64,000 nucleotides of DNA from Cheiracanthium punctorium (Eukaryota; Arthropoda; Arachnida; Araneae; Cheiracanthiidae). Positions 55,318-64,000 of this stretch are shown in pieces; position 1 is the stretch's first letter, and each line of letters opens with the position of its first letter. The stretch covers positions 62,001 to 126,000 of the forward strand of contig JAWZYV010013139.1 in NCBI GenBank assembly GCA_038373885.1. The letters are read 5' to 3'. The notes under the pieces are model-generated. The model searched no databases, had not been told where the DNA came from, and saw only the letters and a list, made by a program, of their open reading frames with translations. The position numbers and the translations under genes were made by a program.

Positions 55318-56919
55318 TCAAAGGACCGAAGCTATTAAAATCACTTGTTTCCTCCCCACCGAGATGGCTTTACATTTGTTCGCGTTAAGCTTGATTTTCC
55401 AGTTCTTCATCCATTCGCTGATTTTATCAATATGCGATTGGAGTTGCTGCTTAACAGTTTTGGCTTTTTTGGCCTTGGCGATAATGGCGGTATCGTCCGC
55501 GTACAGGGCTATCTCTGTAAAGGGATGCCGGGGGATGTCGTTGACGTAGACGTTGTATAAAGTTGGACCTAGTATGGAGCCTTGGGGGACGCCACTTAGT
55601 ATGGGATGCTCCGAGGAGAGTTGATTGTTTACTCTGACAACGTATGATCGGCCAGATATATAGTTGCACAGTAGTTGTGACAGGGAGTCTGGTACACCCA
55701 TACAAGCAAGCTTGTAACCAAGTCCGGGGTGCCAGACTTTGTCAAACGCCTTGGATATGTCTAAGAGGATCACCGCCACACTCTCTTGGTTCTGTTTCCC
55801 CTCCGAGAGGGATTCAATTACCCTGAGGAGCTGGTGGGTGGTTGAATGTTTGCTGCGGAACCCGAATTGTTCCGGCAGCATTATCTGTGCTTCGTCCAGG
55901 AACTTCTGAAGGCGGTTCAGTATAATCCTTTCGACCACTTTGCCCAGGCAGCTGAGCAGGCTGATCGGTCTGTAGGAGGTGGGTGAAGAGAGGTCTTGGT
56001 TGGCCTTGGGTATTGGGCAAACAATGGCCTTTTTCCACGCCGTTGGGAAGTATCGAGTCTTCAGGATGGCGTTCGTAAGATGGGTGATCCTCATAATGCC
56101 ACTGGCAGGGAGGTTGGTGATCATGTCATTGGTTATAGTATCCATGCCCGGACATTTCCTGGGTTTAAGTTTCTCGACGACTCCCACAACCTCAGTCGGC
56201 AGCGTGCTGGCGATCTGGGTTGAGGGGGTAATGTCCTTGACCACGTCGAGAAAATGGTCAATATTGAGGTTTGAAGTTTCATTATTCCGAAACTGTGCCT
56301 CGTATGCAGTGGCAATGGCCTCGGCCTTGTCTCCAGGGTTGAACGCGAGTAGAGTACCGTGCTTTATGGGAGGAAGCTCCAATTTTTTATTCGTGATCTT
56401 CTTAACCGCCCTCCATATGGAGTTGTCTTCTGTTGAGAGCGACTCTATGTGGGCAGCCCAGGAGTCCTGCTGATGTTGTCTTATGGCCGTCCGGACTTCT
56501 CTAAGGAGGAGCTGGTAGGCCGCAAGATCCGTCGGGCTTCTGGTGCGTTGATAATTCCTGCGAGCCGCATTCCTTCGTCTAATTTGGTCTCTTATCTCTG
56601 CGGGGAGGCGGTAATAGGCTTGCCCGTGAGCCTTCCTGGAGGCGTTCTTGTGCGCGTTTACTATATCCATTGTCAGTTTCTCAACTTCTGTGTCTATGTC
56701 CCTATGTGTGGACAGGGTGGGTAGTTTGCGCTGTTGGGCGATCATGGTGCTGGTGTAAAGCTGCCAATCAGTTGATATTCTAGGTTTCTGTGGTGTGACT
56801 TCGTAGGCAAAGTTTATGTCTGCAAGGATTGGGAGATGGTCGGATGTAAACTTCTGGATGGTAGATTCGAGATGTAGAGAGGATCTCCCAATATATTCCA
56901 TCGGAAGCGCTGAAGCCAA
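55318..56919 (-). pseudogene. Jockey-type LINE reverse transcriptase, long open frame, both ends lost
   Basis: A reverse transcriptase that copies LINE RNA into DNA at nicked chromosomal targets. The 533-codon open stretch begins (TTG-initiated in the raw frame) next to a TAG. Residues 26-32 SDHLPIL are the end of the apurinic-like endonuclease domain. A basic linker follows. The reverse transcriptase domain spans about 250-500, with SYRPISLLSCLGKVVERII (315-332), FGFRSKHST (352-360), LLDISKAFD (385-393, catalytic Asp), GVPQGSILGP (443-452) and YADD (473-476). After NANKCKAISVGRK the homology stops. The endonuclease is nearly all missing, and so are the C-terminus and 3' UTR. The absence of internal stops suggests recent insertion, but loss of the 3' end is unusual for a LINE. 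Confidence 0.93.
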
Positions 56920-57101
56920 CTATGTTGCATCGCATTTGATTACTGTGATCGTCTGCTGTACCTGGACATGGAAGTTCATTCTCTGGGGAAATATGTGCAT
57001 CCGCGAAAGCTCTTGTTACCTTACTTTTTGAGCTGACTACGTACTTAAAAAAATTCTAAAATTTGTTTGAAAAGCATGTACTCCAACAAATTTTGGTAAC
57101 T

Positions 57102-57382
57102 GTAAGGCGTTGGACTCGTAACCGGAAGGCTGCGGATTTGATACCGGCGTACCACTAAAGACTACCGTGTGCATGCGGTGTACGTGCACGTTAAATCCGT
57201 GGTTCCGAATGTCCTCTCGGCGGTCGCTAGCAGTTTCCGAGAGGTACCAATATTCAGAAGTCCCCCACCTTCTGATGAGGTTCCAAATTGATGCGGGAAA
57301 TTCCGGGAAGGACGTATATGTAGCTCTAAGCGACACATTCAGTGACGCGAGCTGTCCTCTCCTGGCAAATAAATAAATAAAT
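57102..57382 (+). mobile_element. tRNA-derived SINE, family 2
   Basis: The head GCGTTGGACTCGTAACCGG with B box GATTTGATACCGGC resembles a tRNA with CGT anticodon loop (Thr-like). The body is about 220 bp and GC-rich, and the tail is AAATAAATAAATAAAT. Flanking duplications are TTTGGTAACT (57092-57101) and CTTGGTAACT (57383-57392). Not related to family 1. The gap from the LINE (56920-57091) holds probable diverged LINE sequence. Confidence 0.88.
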
Positions 57383-57479
57383 CTTGGTAACTAAAAATGA
57401 ATGAATGAAAATACTATTTTAATATTTTTTTACAGATAGTTTTTACAGGTCCGGCACTAGATCGTTCGATTAAACTCGG

Positions 57480-57745
57480 TTCCCTTTAGAACACCGAAAG
57501 TGAAGCAGCACCGGCTTGGCCAGTGCTTGGGAGGGTGAACGCCACTCTCAACCGAGTCTGCTGTGGACCGTGCATGCTACAGGGAGCTGGTGCTTCAATG
57601 TCCTCCATATTCAAAGAATACCTCGGCGGTGCCAATCCAGGTGCTATATCTCTCAGCTGGAATTGGTTCAAAATTAGGAGACCACTCACAGGATGCAATA
57701 TTGGTCTGCCTACAAGGTGCCGCATGATAAAAATATCATTATCTT
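57480..57745 (+). repeat. GC-rich interspersed repeat, unclassified, copy 2
   Basis: Matches the minus strand of 9650-9995 in order: GTGAAGCAGCA, CCGGCTTGGCCAGTGCTT, CTGCTGTGGACCGTG, AATGTCCTCCA, GGAATTGGTTCAAAATTAGG. A 115-codon open frame across it (57523-57870) is not conserved in the other copy and is not called. Confidence 0.65.
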
Positions 57746-58588
57746 CGGGCCTTCGAAGCGGTCAAGCCTACAAGTACCCCGCCATTAGGAAGAAAAAGAA
57801 AGTTTATGCACTTCCTAAAACTAAAAGCAAAAAATTTTCAAAATGCAGATTTTGTGTAAAAAGAAGATAATTGAGTCAGCATAATGACAGCACATGCAAA
57901 AAATTTTAAAGCATCTTCAGTTGAAGTCCAAAGAAAAAAATATATCAAAAAGAAATAATAACCCTATTCTACTTCCAATCAAAACCTAATTACGTGATCT
58001 CAGAAAATAAAACGCATTTCTTTCAAAACAGTATAACTTTGTATCTTTTGCAGCGAGCTACTACCAAACAGTAAAATAATATTACCTAACAGTAAAGCAG
58101 TCGAAATTAAGTTATATATATTCGGCATCTGAATCGGGCATAGCGAAATTGAAAACAATAGGTGCAGTAACTTGGATTTAATGCATTTAAATTATCTCAA
58201 TCGAGTTATTCTTTGTACTAAAGCAGTAAAACTGGAGCAGAAAGTTTCTGTCTCAAGTAATGCGATTGTAATCCCTTGGGTAATAAAAGGAGATCCAGTA
58301 TGTAATAAAATTTTAACTGGATTTAATTCTGCGCCAGGCTTTGTTTAAATTTTCAGTAGGTAAGTGTCTTATTTTATATGCTTTGATATTTACAGTAAAT
58401 TGGCAGTATTTCTGAATTCAATTGTTTTGTTTGTTCTCCTATATTTGTGTATCTCTTGCTACATGCTTTCTTTCGTACTTATGAAATATTGGATCCATAA
58501 AACCCAATAAAAAGACGAGTTTTCCAAAAACACGTTACATGTATAATGATACATCTAACTCCTGAATTTTCAAGAAAAGTATTGTGTA
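57746..58588. other. Nothing recognised
   Basis: AT-rich sequence. No gene or element ends were seen; the left end of the next element is missing. Confidence 0.5.
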
Positions 58589-59479
58589 TTAAGGCAAAGA
58601 CCACGCACAGATTAGTTCTTGTTCCAGCTCATGCAACGATCTTGGAGGAGGACTTGAAGCAGCCACTTGTCTGCCAAGGTAGTCCCAAACGTGTTCTATC
58701 GGATTGAGGTCTGGAGATTGAGCTGGCCGTTTCATTCGCTCCAAGCCTTGACTCTCAAGATAATCCTCAACAATCGCAGCTCGGTGAGGCCGGGCATTAT
58801 CATCCACCAGAATGAAATCATTGCCAATTGCAGCAGCATATGGCCGAACATAGGCATCCAGGATCTCGTCCCGATATCTCACACCCGTCATAGTTCCTCC
58901 CTGGAACACATGCAGGTCAGTGTGACCATCGAGTGGGATCCCTGCCCAAACCATTATTCCTCCACCTCGATAACTGTGTCTTTCCACAGTGTTGGATGGA
59001 TGGCATCGGGTGCTTCGTTCCCTCCAGATAAGCAGACGTCCTGAATCGCTCTCCAGTGTGAATCTGGACTCGTCTGTAAAGAGTACAGAAGCCCATCGCT
59101 GTCTGGTCCGAGGAATGTGTTCGCTTAGCCAAGATAAACGGGCCCTTCTCTGTCGTCCGTTGAGGGGGACACATATAAGTGGTCACCTTGCATAGAGACC
59201 TGCATTGTGAAGGAGACTTCGCACCATACTAGCGGATATTCTTCTCCCTGATGCTACAGAGTGGTCTGCAACAAGTTGCAGCACAGAAATGCTTCTTCTT
59301 TTCCGGGCCGAAAGAGCTATAAAACGATATTCTGCGCGTGTTGTAGCTCGTGGTCGGCCTAGAAAATGTCTTCTGGGCACAGAAGCTTCCGTTTGATATT
59401 GATTCCAGAGAGGGTGGACCACACTGCGGGACACATTAGGACGCCTAGGAGCATAAGCCTGTGACAACTCCATTTCCAT
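58589..59479 (-). pseudogene. Tc1-like (DD34E) transposase, one internal stop and truncated C-terminus
   Basis: A single reading frame from 59479 to about 58592, interrupted only by a TGA at 59183-59185 after LLHNAGLYAR. In relatives an Arg follows there. The N-terminus has a homeodomain-like region (APRRPNVSRSVVHPLWNQY) and linker (HFLGRPRATTRAEYRFIAL). The catalytic residues are all present: first Asp in VLFTDESRF (in frame, between the two open parts), second Asp in ILVDDNARPHR, final Glu in SPDLNPIEHVWDYLG. The frame ends prematurely after ELICAWS, about 30 residues short of the family's usual end. It is a young but defective copy. Confidence 0.92.
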
Positions 59480-59817
59480 TCATACGACCACCCGCCACCT
59501 TAACGAATCGGGCAAACAGTTTCTCTAAGACATTGCGGGACCCTGCTACCTATAGTTAATGAATCTGCTAACAAAAGTTGGAAATCAACAAAAGTTACAC
59601 GCGTCATTATGAAAGCCTGATATTTGCACATTTTTCTCTGACTCATATTTGCCTGTTCTTTTCTATAAAAACAAAGTGGTAGCTATCTTTTTTTGCATAA
59701 ATTTGCATAAAGTTCAATTTTATCATTTATATAAACCATAAATTTTACTGTCAGTGTCATTTTTTTTACGGTGAGCTGCGAAAAACATGTTGTTCCTTTA
59801 ACTTTTGGAGGCCAGTG
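58589..59817 (-). mobile_element. Tc1-like transposon D, 3' end truncated
   Basis: The right terminus, inverted, reads CACTGGCCTCCAAAAGTTAA followed by AGGAACAAC, next to TA (59818-59819). The opposite terminus is absent: homology ends where the transposase C-terminus stops near 58590. It is a different family from Tc1-A/B and related to the single end at 51396-51426. Confidence 0.85.
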
Positions 59818-59819
59818 TA

Positions 59820-60945
59820 GTATGTGACCTTTATACATACTATTTAGAATGTGCATCCTAATCCATGAGTGTGTGTTTATCTTCCTTGTTCCATGAAATA
59901 ATTCTTAGGAATTGAAATCTATATTAAAATTGCTTGTTAAAACTGTTTTACAATGTTAGTCAGGCATATTCTAACTATATTTGTTTGTAATAACCTGTAG
60001 CGTTTGCAAGCTTCTCGCCAAATATGCCAGATATCGTCAAGCAAGTCTCAGTTTTGGGAACTTATTTTTGGTGCCGAGCTCGGAGATAAATCATCAAAAA
60101 TTGGAAACCTTGGCAATCTTAAACATTTTATTCCCCCCGCCTCCGCCTTTGCTATCGGGCAGTCCTATTTGCAACGAAAATGCCTCGATGTATAGTCTTA
60201 AAAATTATGTACATAGTAAATGATTTTAGGAACGTAATCTTTAAGTTAAAAAAAATCCTTTTTAAAGAATTCAAGTAATTCTGCATTGTATTTATTCTAA
60301 TGTAAATTCAATTAGTACATTACCCCCAAAATCCCCTTCAATATCCAAGAAATTATGATGCCGTGTATGAGGACAGAAAAAATAAAGTTTTGTGTTCGAG
60401 TTTCATTCTTTGTATTCTTAGAATAACTCCGTAATTTAAATGCATTAAATCCCAGTTATTACGCCCACCTTGCTCACCTCTTGAGATTCAAATGCTGAAT
60501 GTAGATAACGTAATTGCATTTGCTTTATTGTTGAGTCTTATTTTTTATTGTTTGATAGCGTGCTGTTAAATGTCAAAGTTATGTTAATACTTGAGTCAGA
60601 GTAAAATACCTGTAAGAGAAACTATGTATGTAAATAAATTTTGTTCGAAAATAGTATGACGTATGTCTTGCACTAAGAGTAGTGATGCATTAAATCAAAA
60701 GTAAGATTTTAGGTAGTGATAATTTTAGAAATTAAGGAATTTCAGTATAAGAAATAAAGTTTTTTTTCTCGTTATATATATATATATATTTGTACAGCCA
60801 AACTTACATAATATGGATATCCCATTAATATAGTACAGCTAACCAATGAGCAAAAAGGTACAGGTTCAAATAGCTGAAGAGTACTAAAGGATTTATAAAT
60901 TAATATAGTTCATTAGAAATTAAAAAAATGTTTTCAGCGTATGTA

Positions 60946-60993
<48 letters not shown>

Positions 60994-61630
60994 TTTAAAC
61001 GAATGTGAGCTCAAACAGGAGCCCGACAGTATGGATAGGAGGGCAATTGCCCCGGGTCCGGGGTTTTAGGGACCCAAGAATTTGATGTACATTTTATCAT
61101 GTGCAAGGTTTTATATTTGTGGTCTATGGAAAATGAAAAGTGTACTAATTCTACACTGCTTGAAAAAATTATGGGGAGAAAAGATTGGTGATTTTTTTGT
61201 GTGGGGTGGGGGTCCCCGTCTCTAACTTGCCTTGTGGCCCTAAAATCCAATCGTCGGAATAGAAATTTCAATATTTCTTCATTTTCTAATGCACTACCTC
61301 AATGTATATTTCAGATCTCAATATCTCAAGGAAAAAATCAGAATCTTTTTAGTAAAAAGTGCCTATACTGACATTTACTAGAGATGGTGTGGGGGGAAGG
61401 GGAATTAATCTGTCCTCAATTTCTATTATTTTGGTTGAGATGGTAAGTTAACAGTAAATATCTTAAAATGGGTAAGGGAGGATTTGTTAATGAAGTTTTT
61501 CAAATTCAACGTTCTAGAAAGTAATAAAACTGATAGATTAAAAAGATCAATGGTAGCACGTAATGTAGCGGAATTGTTTATCTTGAGTAATCGTTTAATT
61601 AAAAAAAGTATATACGAATTAATCCTACTA
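59820..61630. other. Intergenic DNA with TA microsatellites
   Basis: TA runs at about 60770-60790 and 60949-60991. A GC-richer segment at 61020-61260 (GGCAATTGCCCCGGG near 61043) looks like decayed transposon sequence, but without identifiable ends. No gene was seen. Confidence 0.5.
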
Positions 61631-61632
61631 TA

Positions 61633-62335
61633 CAGGGTGCCCCAAAAATACAGATTCCTCGTTGGAAGTACAATGCCCAAAGAGCTGTACCTGTACGATC
61701 CATAGTTTTCGAGAAAAATAGGAAAAGCAAAATATGACGTCATATCCGGTGCGCGGAAAAGCAACTAGAAACATTAAATTTTTACTGGATTACATATGGG
61801 GACTCGGTGTTATGGCCGCTACAATCTGGCAGCTATGGATTGCTTTCAATGAAAACGATTGAAAGAATTGATCTATCGAGTCCTAATTACAACAAACAGT
61901 GATTCAGTCCCTCCCCTTAGTGCTGGCCCTACTAGCAATTTTGCTCGGGCCGTCATCGGCTGGCTGCAAGGCCGGTGGTAGCCCGAGCAATATTGCTAGT
62001 AGGGGGTGTATTTATGTGGGTACCATATGGAACGTAAGCAATTGGCCATTACACTGCGAACGCATGAAAGCTTCGATATGCACGGTGTACATTTTGAGTA
62101 TCATTTTCTGAAAACATATGCCCCCCCCCCCCAAAAAAAAAAAAAAAAACAACAACTATGTTCGTGATTCCAATAAAGGCTCTTTTCGTGCACCGGAAAT
62201 GACGTTTCTGCTTATTTCTTGCACTTTTCTTGGAAACTACGGGCCGCACAGAGATGGTTCTTTGGGCACTTTTTATGTATTCCCAACGAGGAATCTGGCT
62301 GTGCAGAGTTTGGGCGCTATTTTTGGGTCACCCTG
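61633..62335. mobile_element. 703-bp Tc1/mariner-type TIR element
   Basis: Ends CAGGGTGCCCCAAAAATA and, inverted, CAGGGTGACCCAAAAATA are flanked by TA (61631-61632 and 62336-62337). CAGATTCCTCGTTGG occurs in both arms, 25-45 bp inward, and CATTTCCGGTGC/CATATCCGGTGC further inside. CAGGGTG ends are typical of mariner-type elements. No transposase is retained. A strong hairpin (61927-62004) sits in the centre. Confidence 0.88.
61927..62004. repeat. 24-bp hairpin inside the TIR element
   Basis: Arms 61927-61950 and 61981-62004 (CCCTACTAGCAATTTTGC and inverse) pair at 23 of 24 positions around a 30-base GC-rich loop. It could be a nested palindromic insertion. Confidence 0.9.
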
Positions 62336-62439
62336 TATAGTTACGCTGATCCCTGACACTCACTCTCTAACAATTTCAGTCAGACCAAAACCAAAACTTT
62401 TACCGTCATTAATTCAAACAGATTAAAACGGTATGGTCT

Positions 62440-62956
62440 AAAAGTGATAAAATTCACACCGTGTGTACGATCCGCTTGAAAATTTTCATAATCATGTATA
62501 AAAATATAGAAAACAATCTGAGCTACTTTAAAAAACCTGAAAGTCCAACCGTTCCTCATTTTCAGGCGACTTTACGCTCTTTTCAGCTCCATTTTATTTC
62601 CGAGAGTAAAAAAAGTGCATCATTTGTGTGACAAAATTACATTTTTCAAGTGAAAATGAAATCACAAAATTGGGATTCCAATTTGTTTAAAATACTTTTT
62701 CCAGGTAATATGGTTTAATTTTTTTTTTCATTAAAATAATCGTCTGCTGACGCATTAATATAAGAGTTGCTGAATACACAAAACGAAATCGTTCGAATGC
62801 GCATTTCCAGAAGAGCATGAAATTTGTTTTGTGTATATAATAAAAATATGAATTATAAAGCTATTTATTTTAGGTAGGCGAAGATTAAATATATTGACTG
62901 TAGATATATTTCCGTCCGATGTTTTTTCTATCGCCTGTTCTAATTGCTTCCACACT

Positions 62957-62957
<1 letters not shown>
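62440..62957 (+). repeat. Old AT-rich dispersed repeat, locus IV (partial)
   Basis: Matches 7560-8160 of locus I. Shared strings include TTTTCAGCTCCATTTTATTT, AGAGTAAAAAAA, CCAGAAGAGCATGAAATT, AGCTATTTATTTTA-like and GTTTTTTCTATC/GTTTTTTTTTTAGCATC. Confidence 0.8.
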
Positions 62958-62989
<32 letters not shown>

Positions 62990-62999
62990 CCTAGTTGGA
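62958..62999. repeat. T42 homopolymer
   Basis: Uninterrupted T run at the edge of the locus IV match. Its length may be unreliable in assembly. Confidence 0.95.
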
Positions 63000-63835
63000 T
63001 TAATAATTGCTAATGAGTTAACGCGTATTTGGAGCTCAAGTTTAAATACTCATTTTTCATTATCAATCTTTCTTTACAAGTTTTTTTTTCTATGATATGT
63101 GTTTATACAAAAATTACTTTTACACATGAGAGATATTATACTGAAATATAAATTAAGATAGTGCATTAAAAAATGAAGAAATGTTGAAATTTCTATATTA
63201 TTTTTCTCAACTTGCCTTTTTAAAAGAGTTTCCCGCTCCTTTCAAAGCATTATATAATCAGATTTTGGAAGCACATTATAGGTCAAAACTAGCGGCACAG
63301 GGGCGAACTTTGCTCGTACGCAAAATCCCATAGGATTAACTGGTTTTCGGACAGTCTCTACTTGAGATCATGGGCAGCCATGCGTCGGGCCTGGTATAAC
63401 ATTCAATGTCTGCGCAGCTATAGAGTATCTATTAATGTTTGACAAAGTAACTGAACTGGTACCTCCATCTATTGGTCTAAAATTTAGTTAAACGATTTTT
63501 TTGAAATGACAGAAAAACTAAGGAATTTAGAACAGCGGTGTACTTGAAGGGGTGGCCAACAAGTTCAGACTATTATAAAAGTATGGATAGTTTTCGAGCA
63601 CTCTTATTTAGAATATATGAAACAATTTACGACAATACAAAAAAGAGAAAAAATATGGAATACTAACCTAGATAATGCATGTCAGGCAGTTTTTAACACA
63701 ACGTTCTTCTCTCTTCAAAGAAAGGTGGCAAAAGTCACGTGAACTTTAAAGTGAATATTTGTTATTAAATATCTAGATTATTTTTGTGCAGTCGAGATAG
63801 CATTTAACAATTAAGAAAAATGATTTTAGCATTTT
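63000..63835. other. Nothing recognised
   Basis: AT-rich sequence with one GC-richer patch near 63290-63420. No gene or element ends were seen. Confidence 0.5.
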
Positions 63836-64000
63836 TAATCTCTGAATAATGAAAATTCGCCATTGGTGGAAAGGTATCTCACCTCTGTCCGTAGTTTTTA
63901 ACAAAGAAAATATATGAAGCACTGTTCTTTTTACAAACTTAAAGAGAAATGATGATTAACTACAGACATTCGTAACCATGGTATTTGCAAGGTCTTTCAC
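63836..64000 (+). repeat. Old AT-rich dispersed repeat, locus V (runs off the window)
   Basis: Resembles 4910-5070 of locus I: ATGAAAATTCGCCATTGGTGG against ATGAAAAATCGCCATCGGTGG-like sequence, then AAAGAAAATATATGAAG and TATTTGCAAGGT.TTTCA. Continues past the end of the window. Confidence 0.6.

Noticed and set aside
55979..56473. 164-codon open frame on the plus strand
   Set aside because: It lies antisense to the LINE reverse transcriptase, whose motifs explain the sequence on the other strand.
57102..57190. Possible Thr tRNA gene
   Set aside because: The tRNA-like head continues into a SINE body with an A-rich tail and target duplications, and the 5' half is incomplete.
57523..57870. 115-codon open frame
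   Set aside because: Lies in the GC-rich repeat, but the other copy (9650-9995) does not keep the frame.
61020..61260. GC-richer segment resembling a DNA-transposon MITE
   Set aside because: No inverted ends or target duplication could be found.
1..64000. A host defence, metabolic or other multi-gene system
   Set aside because: All recognised coding sequences are transposases or reverse transcriptases in various stages of decay; nothing suggests cooperating host genes.

Overview
The window looks like arthropod nuclear DNA that is AT-rich (roughly one third G+C), intergenic, and dominated by transposable elements. No host gene, rRNA or functional tRNA gene could be supported. The element mix (Tc1/mariner relatives with DD34E catalytic motifs, pogo/Tigger relatives, hAT elements, piggyBac-like TTAA elements, a jockey-type LINE, and tRNA-derived SINEs with an ACAAACAAAC tail) is typical of arthropods. 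A spider or other chelicerate is my best guess, but that is inference and not proof.

Layout. 0.5-3.7 kb: a microsatellite-flanked element with a 156-bp tandem array, a candidate MITE and a truncated tail copy. 3.8-9.5 kb: the longest copy (locus I) of an old AT-rich dispersed repeat, interrupted by a broken Tc1 element (5750-7107) that itself carries a 140-bp hAT MITE. 9.6-16 kb: a GC-rich repeat, two more tandem-repeat elements and a SINE. 17.3-21.8 kb: diverged inverted and direct repeats and a broken Tigger transposase. 22.4-27.4 kb: locus II of the old repeat, colinear with locus I but split by a CGCCAAA-rich tandem-repeat element and an 864-bp hAT element. 28-31.2 kb: a LINE 3' fragment, a mariner MITE and a 666-bp foldback TTAA element. 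32.6-37.3 kb: a third repeat copy, a palindromic MITE, a SINE and about 3.6 kb with nothing recognised. 37.3-42.5 kb: two copies of a short TTAA MITE, a mariner-like element with two elements nested in it, a perfect tandem duplication, and a nearly complete Tigger element. 43.4-48 kb: a second Tc1 element with a 0.9-kb foreign insert, a foldback copy, a third Tc1-like element, and a long-TIR MITE with a small intact N-terminal ORF. 48.4-50.5 kb: direct and tandem duplications. 52.3-57.4 kb: a deleted hAT element, a third foldback copy, a hAT MITE, a TIR element, a 533-codon LINE reverse transcriptase frame and a tRNA-derived SINE. 57.5-64 kb: a second copy of the GC-rich repeat, a fourth Tc1-like element whose transposase has a single internal stop, a TIR element with a 24-bp hairpin, and further pieces of the old repeat.

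How it fits together. The sequences do not form a pathway. They are a record of successive insertions, which can be ordered by nesting. The 8-bp hAT, TA Tc1/mariner and TTAA piggyBac-like target duplications can be read directly at many boundaries. Every transposase seen is damaged by stops, frameshifts or truncation. The least damaged coding units are the LINE reverse transcriptase (55318-56919), the Tigger transposase (about 40532-42050) and the Tc1-like transposase at 58589-59479. I found no convincing new biological system. The best leads are the old dispersed repeat with promoter-like units, the foldback TTAA family, the CGCCAAA array element and the unclassified GC-rich repeat.
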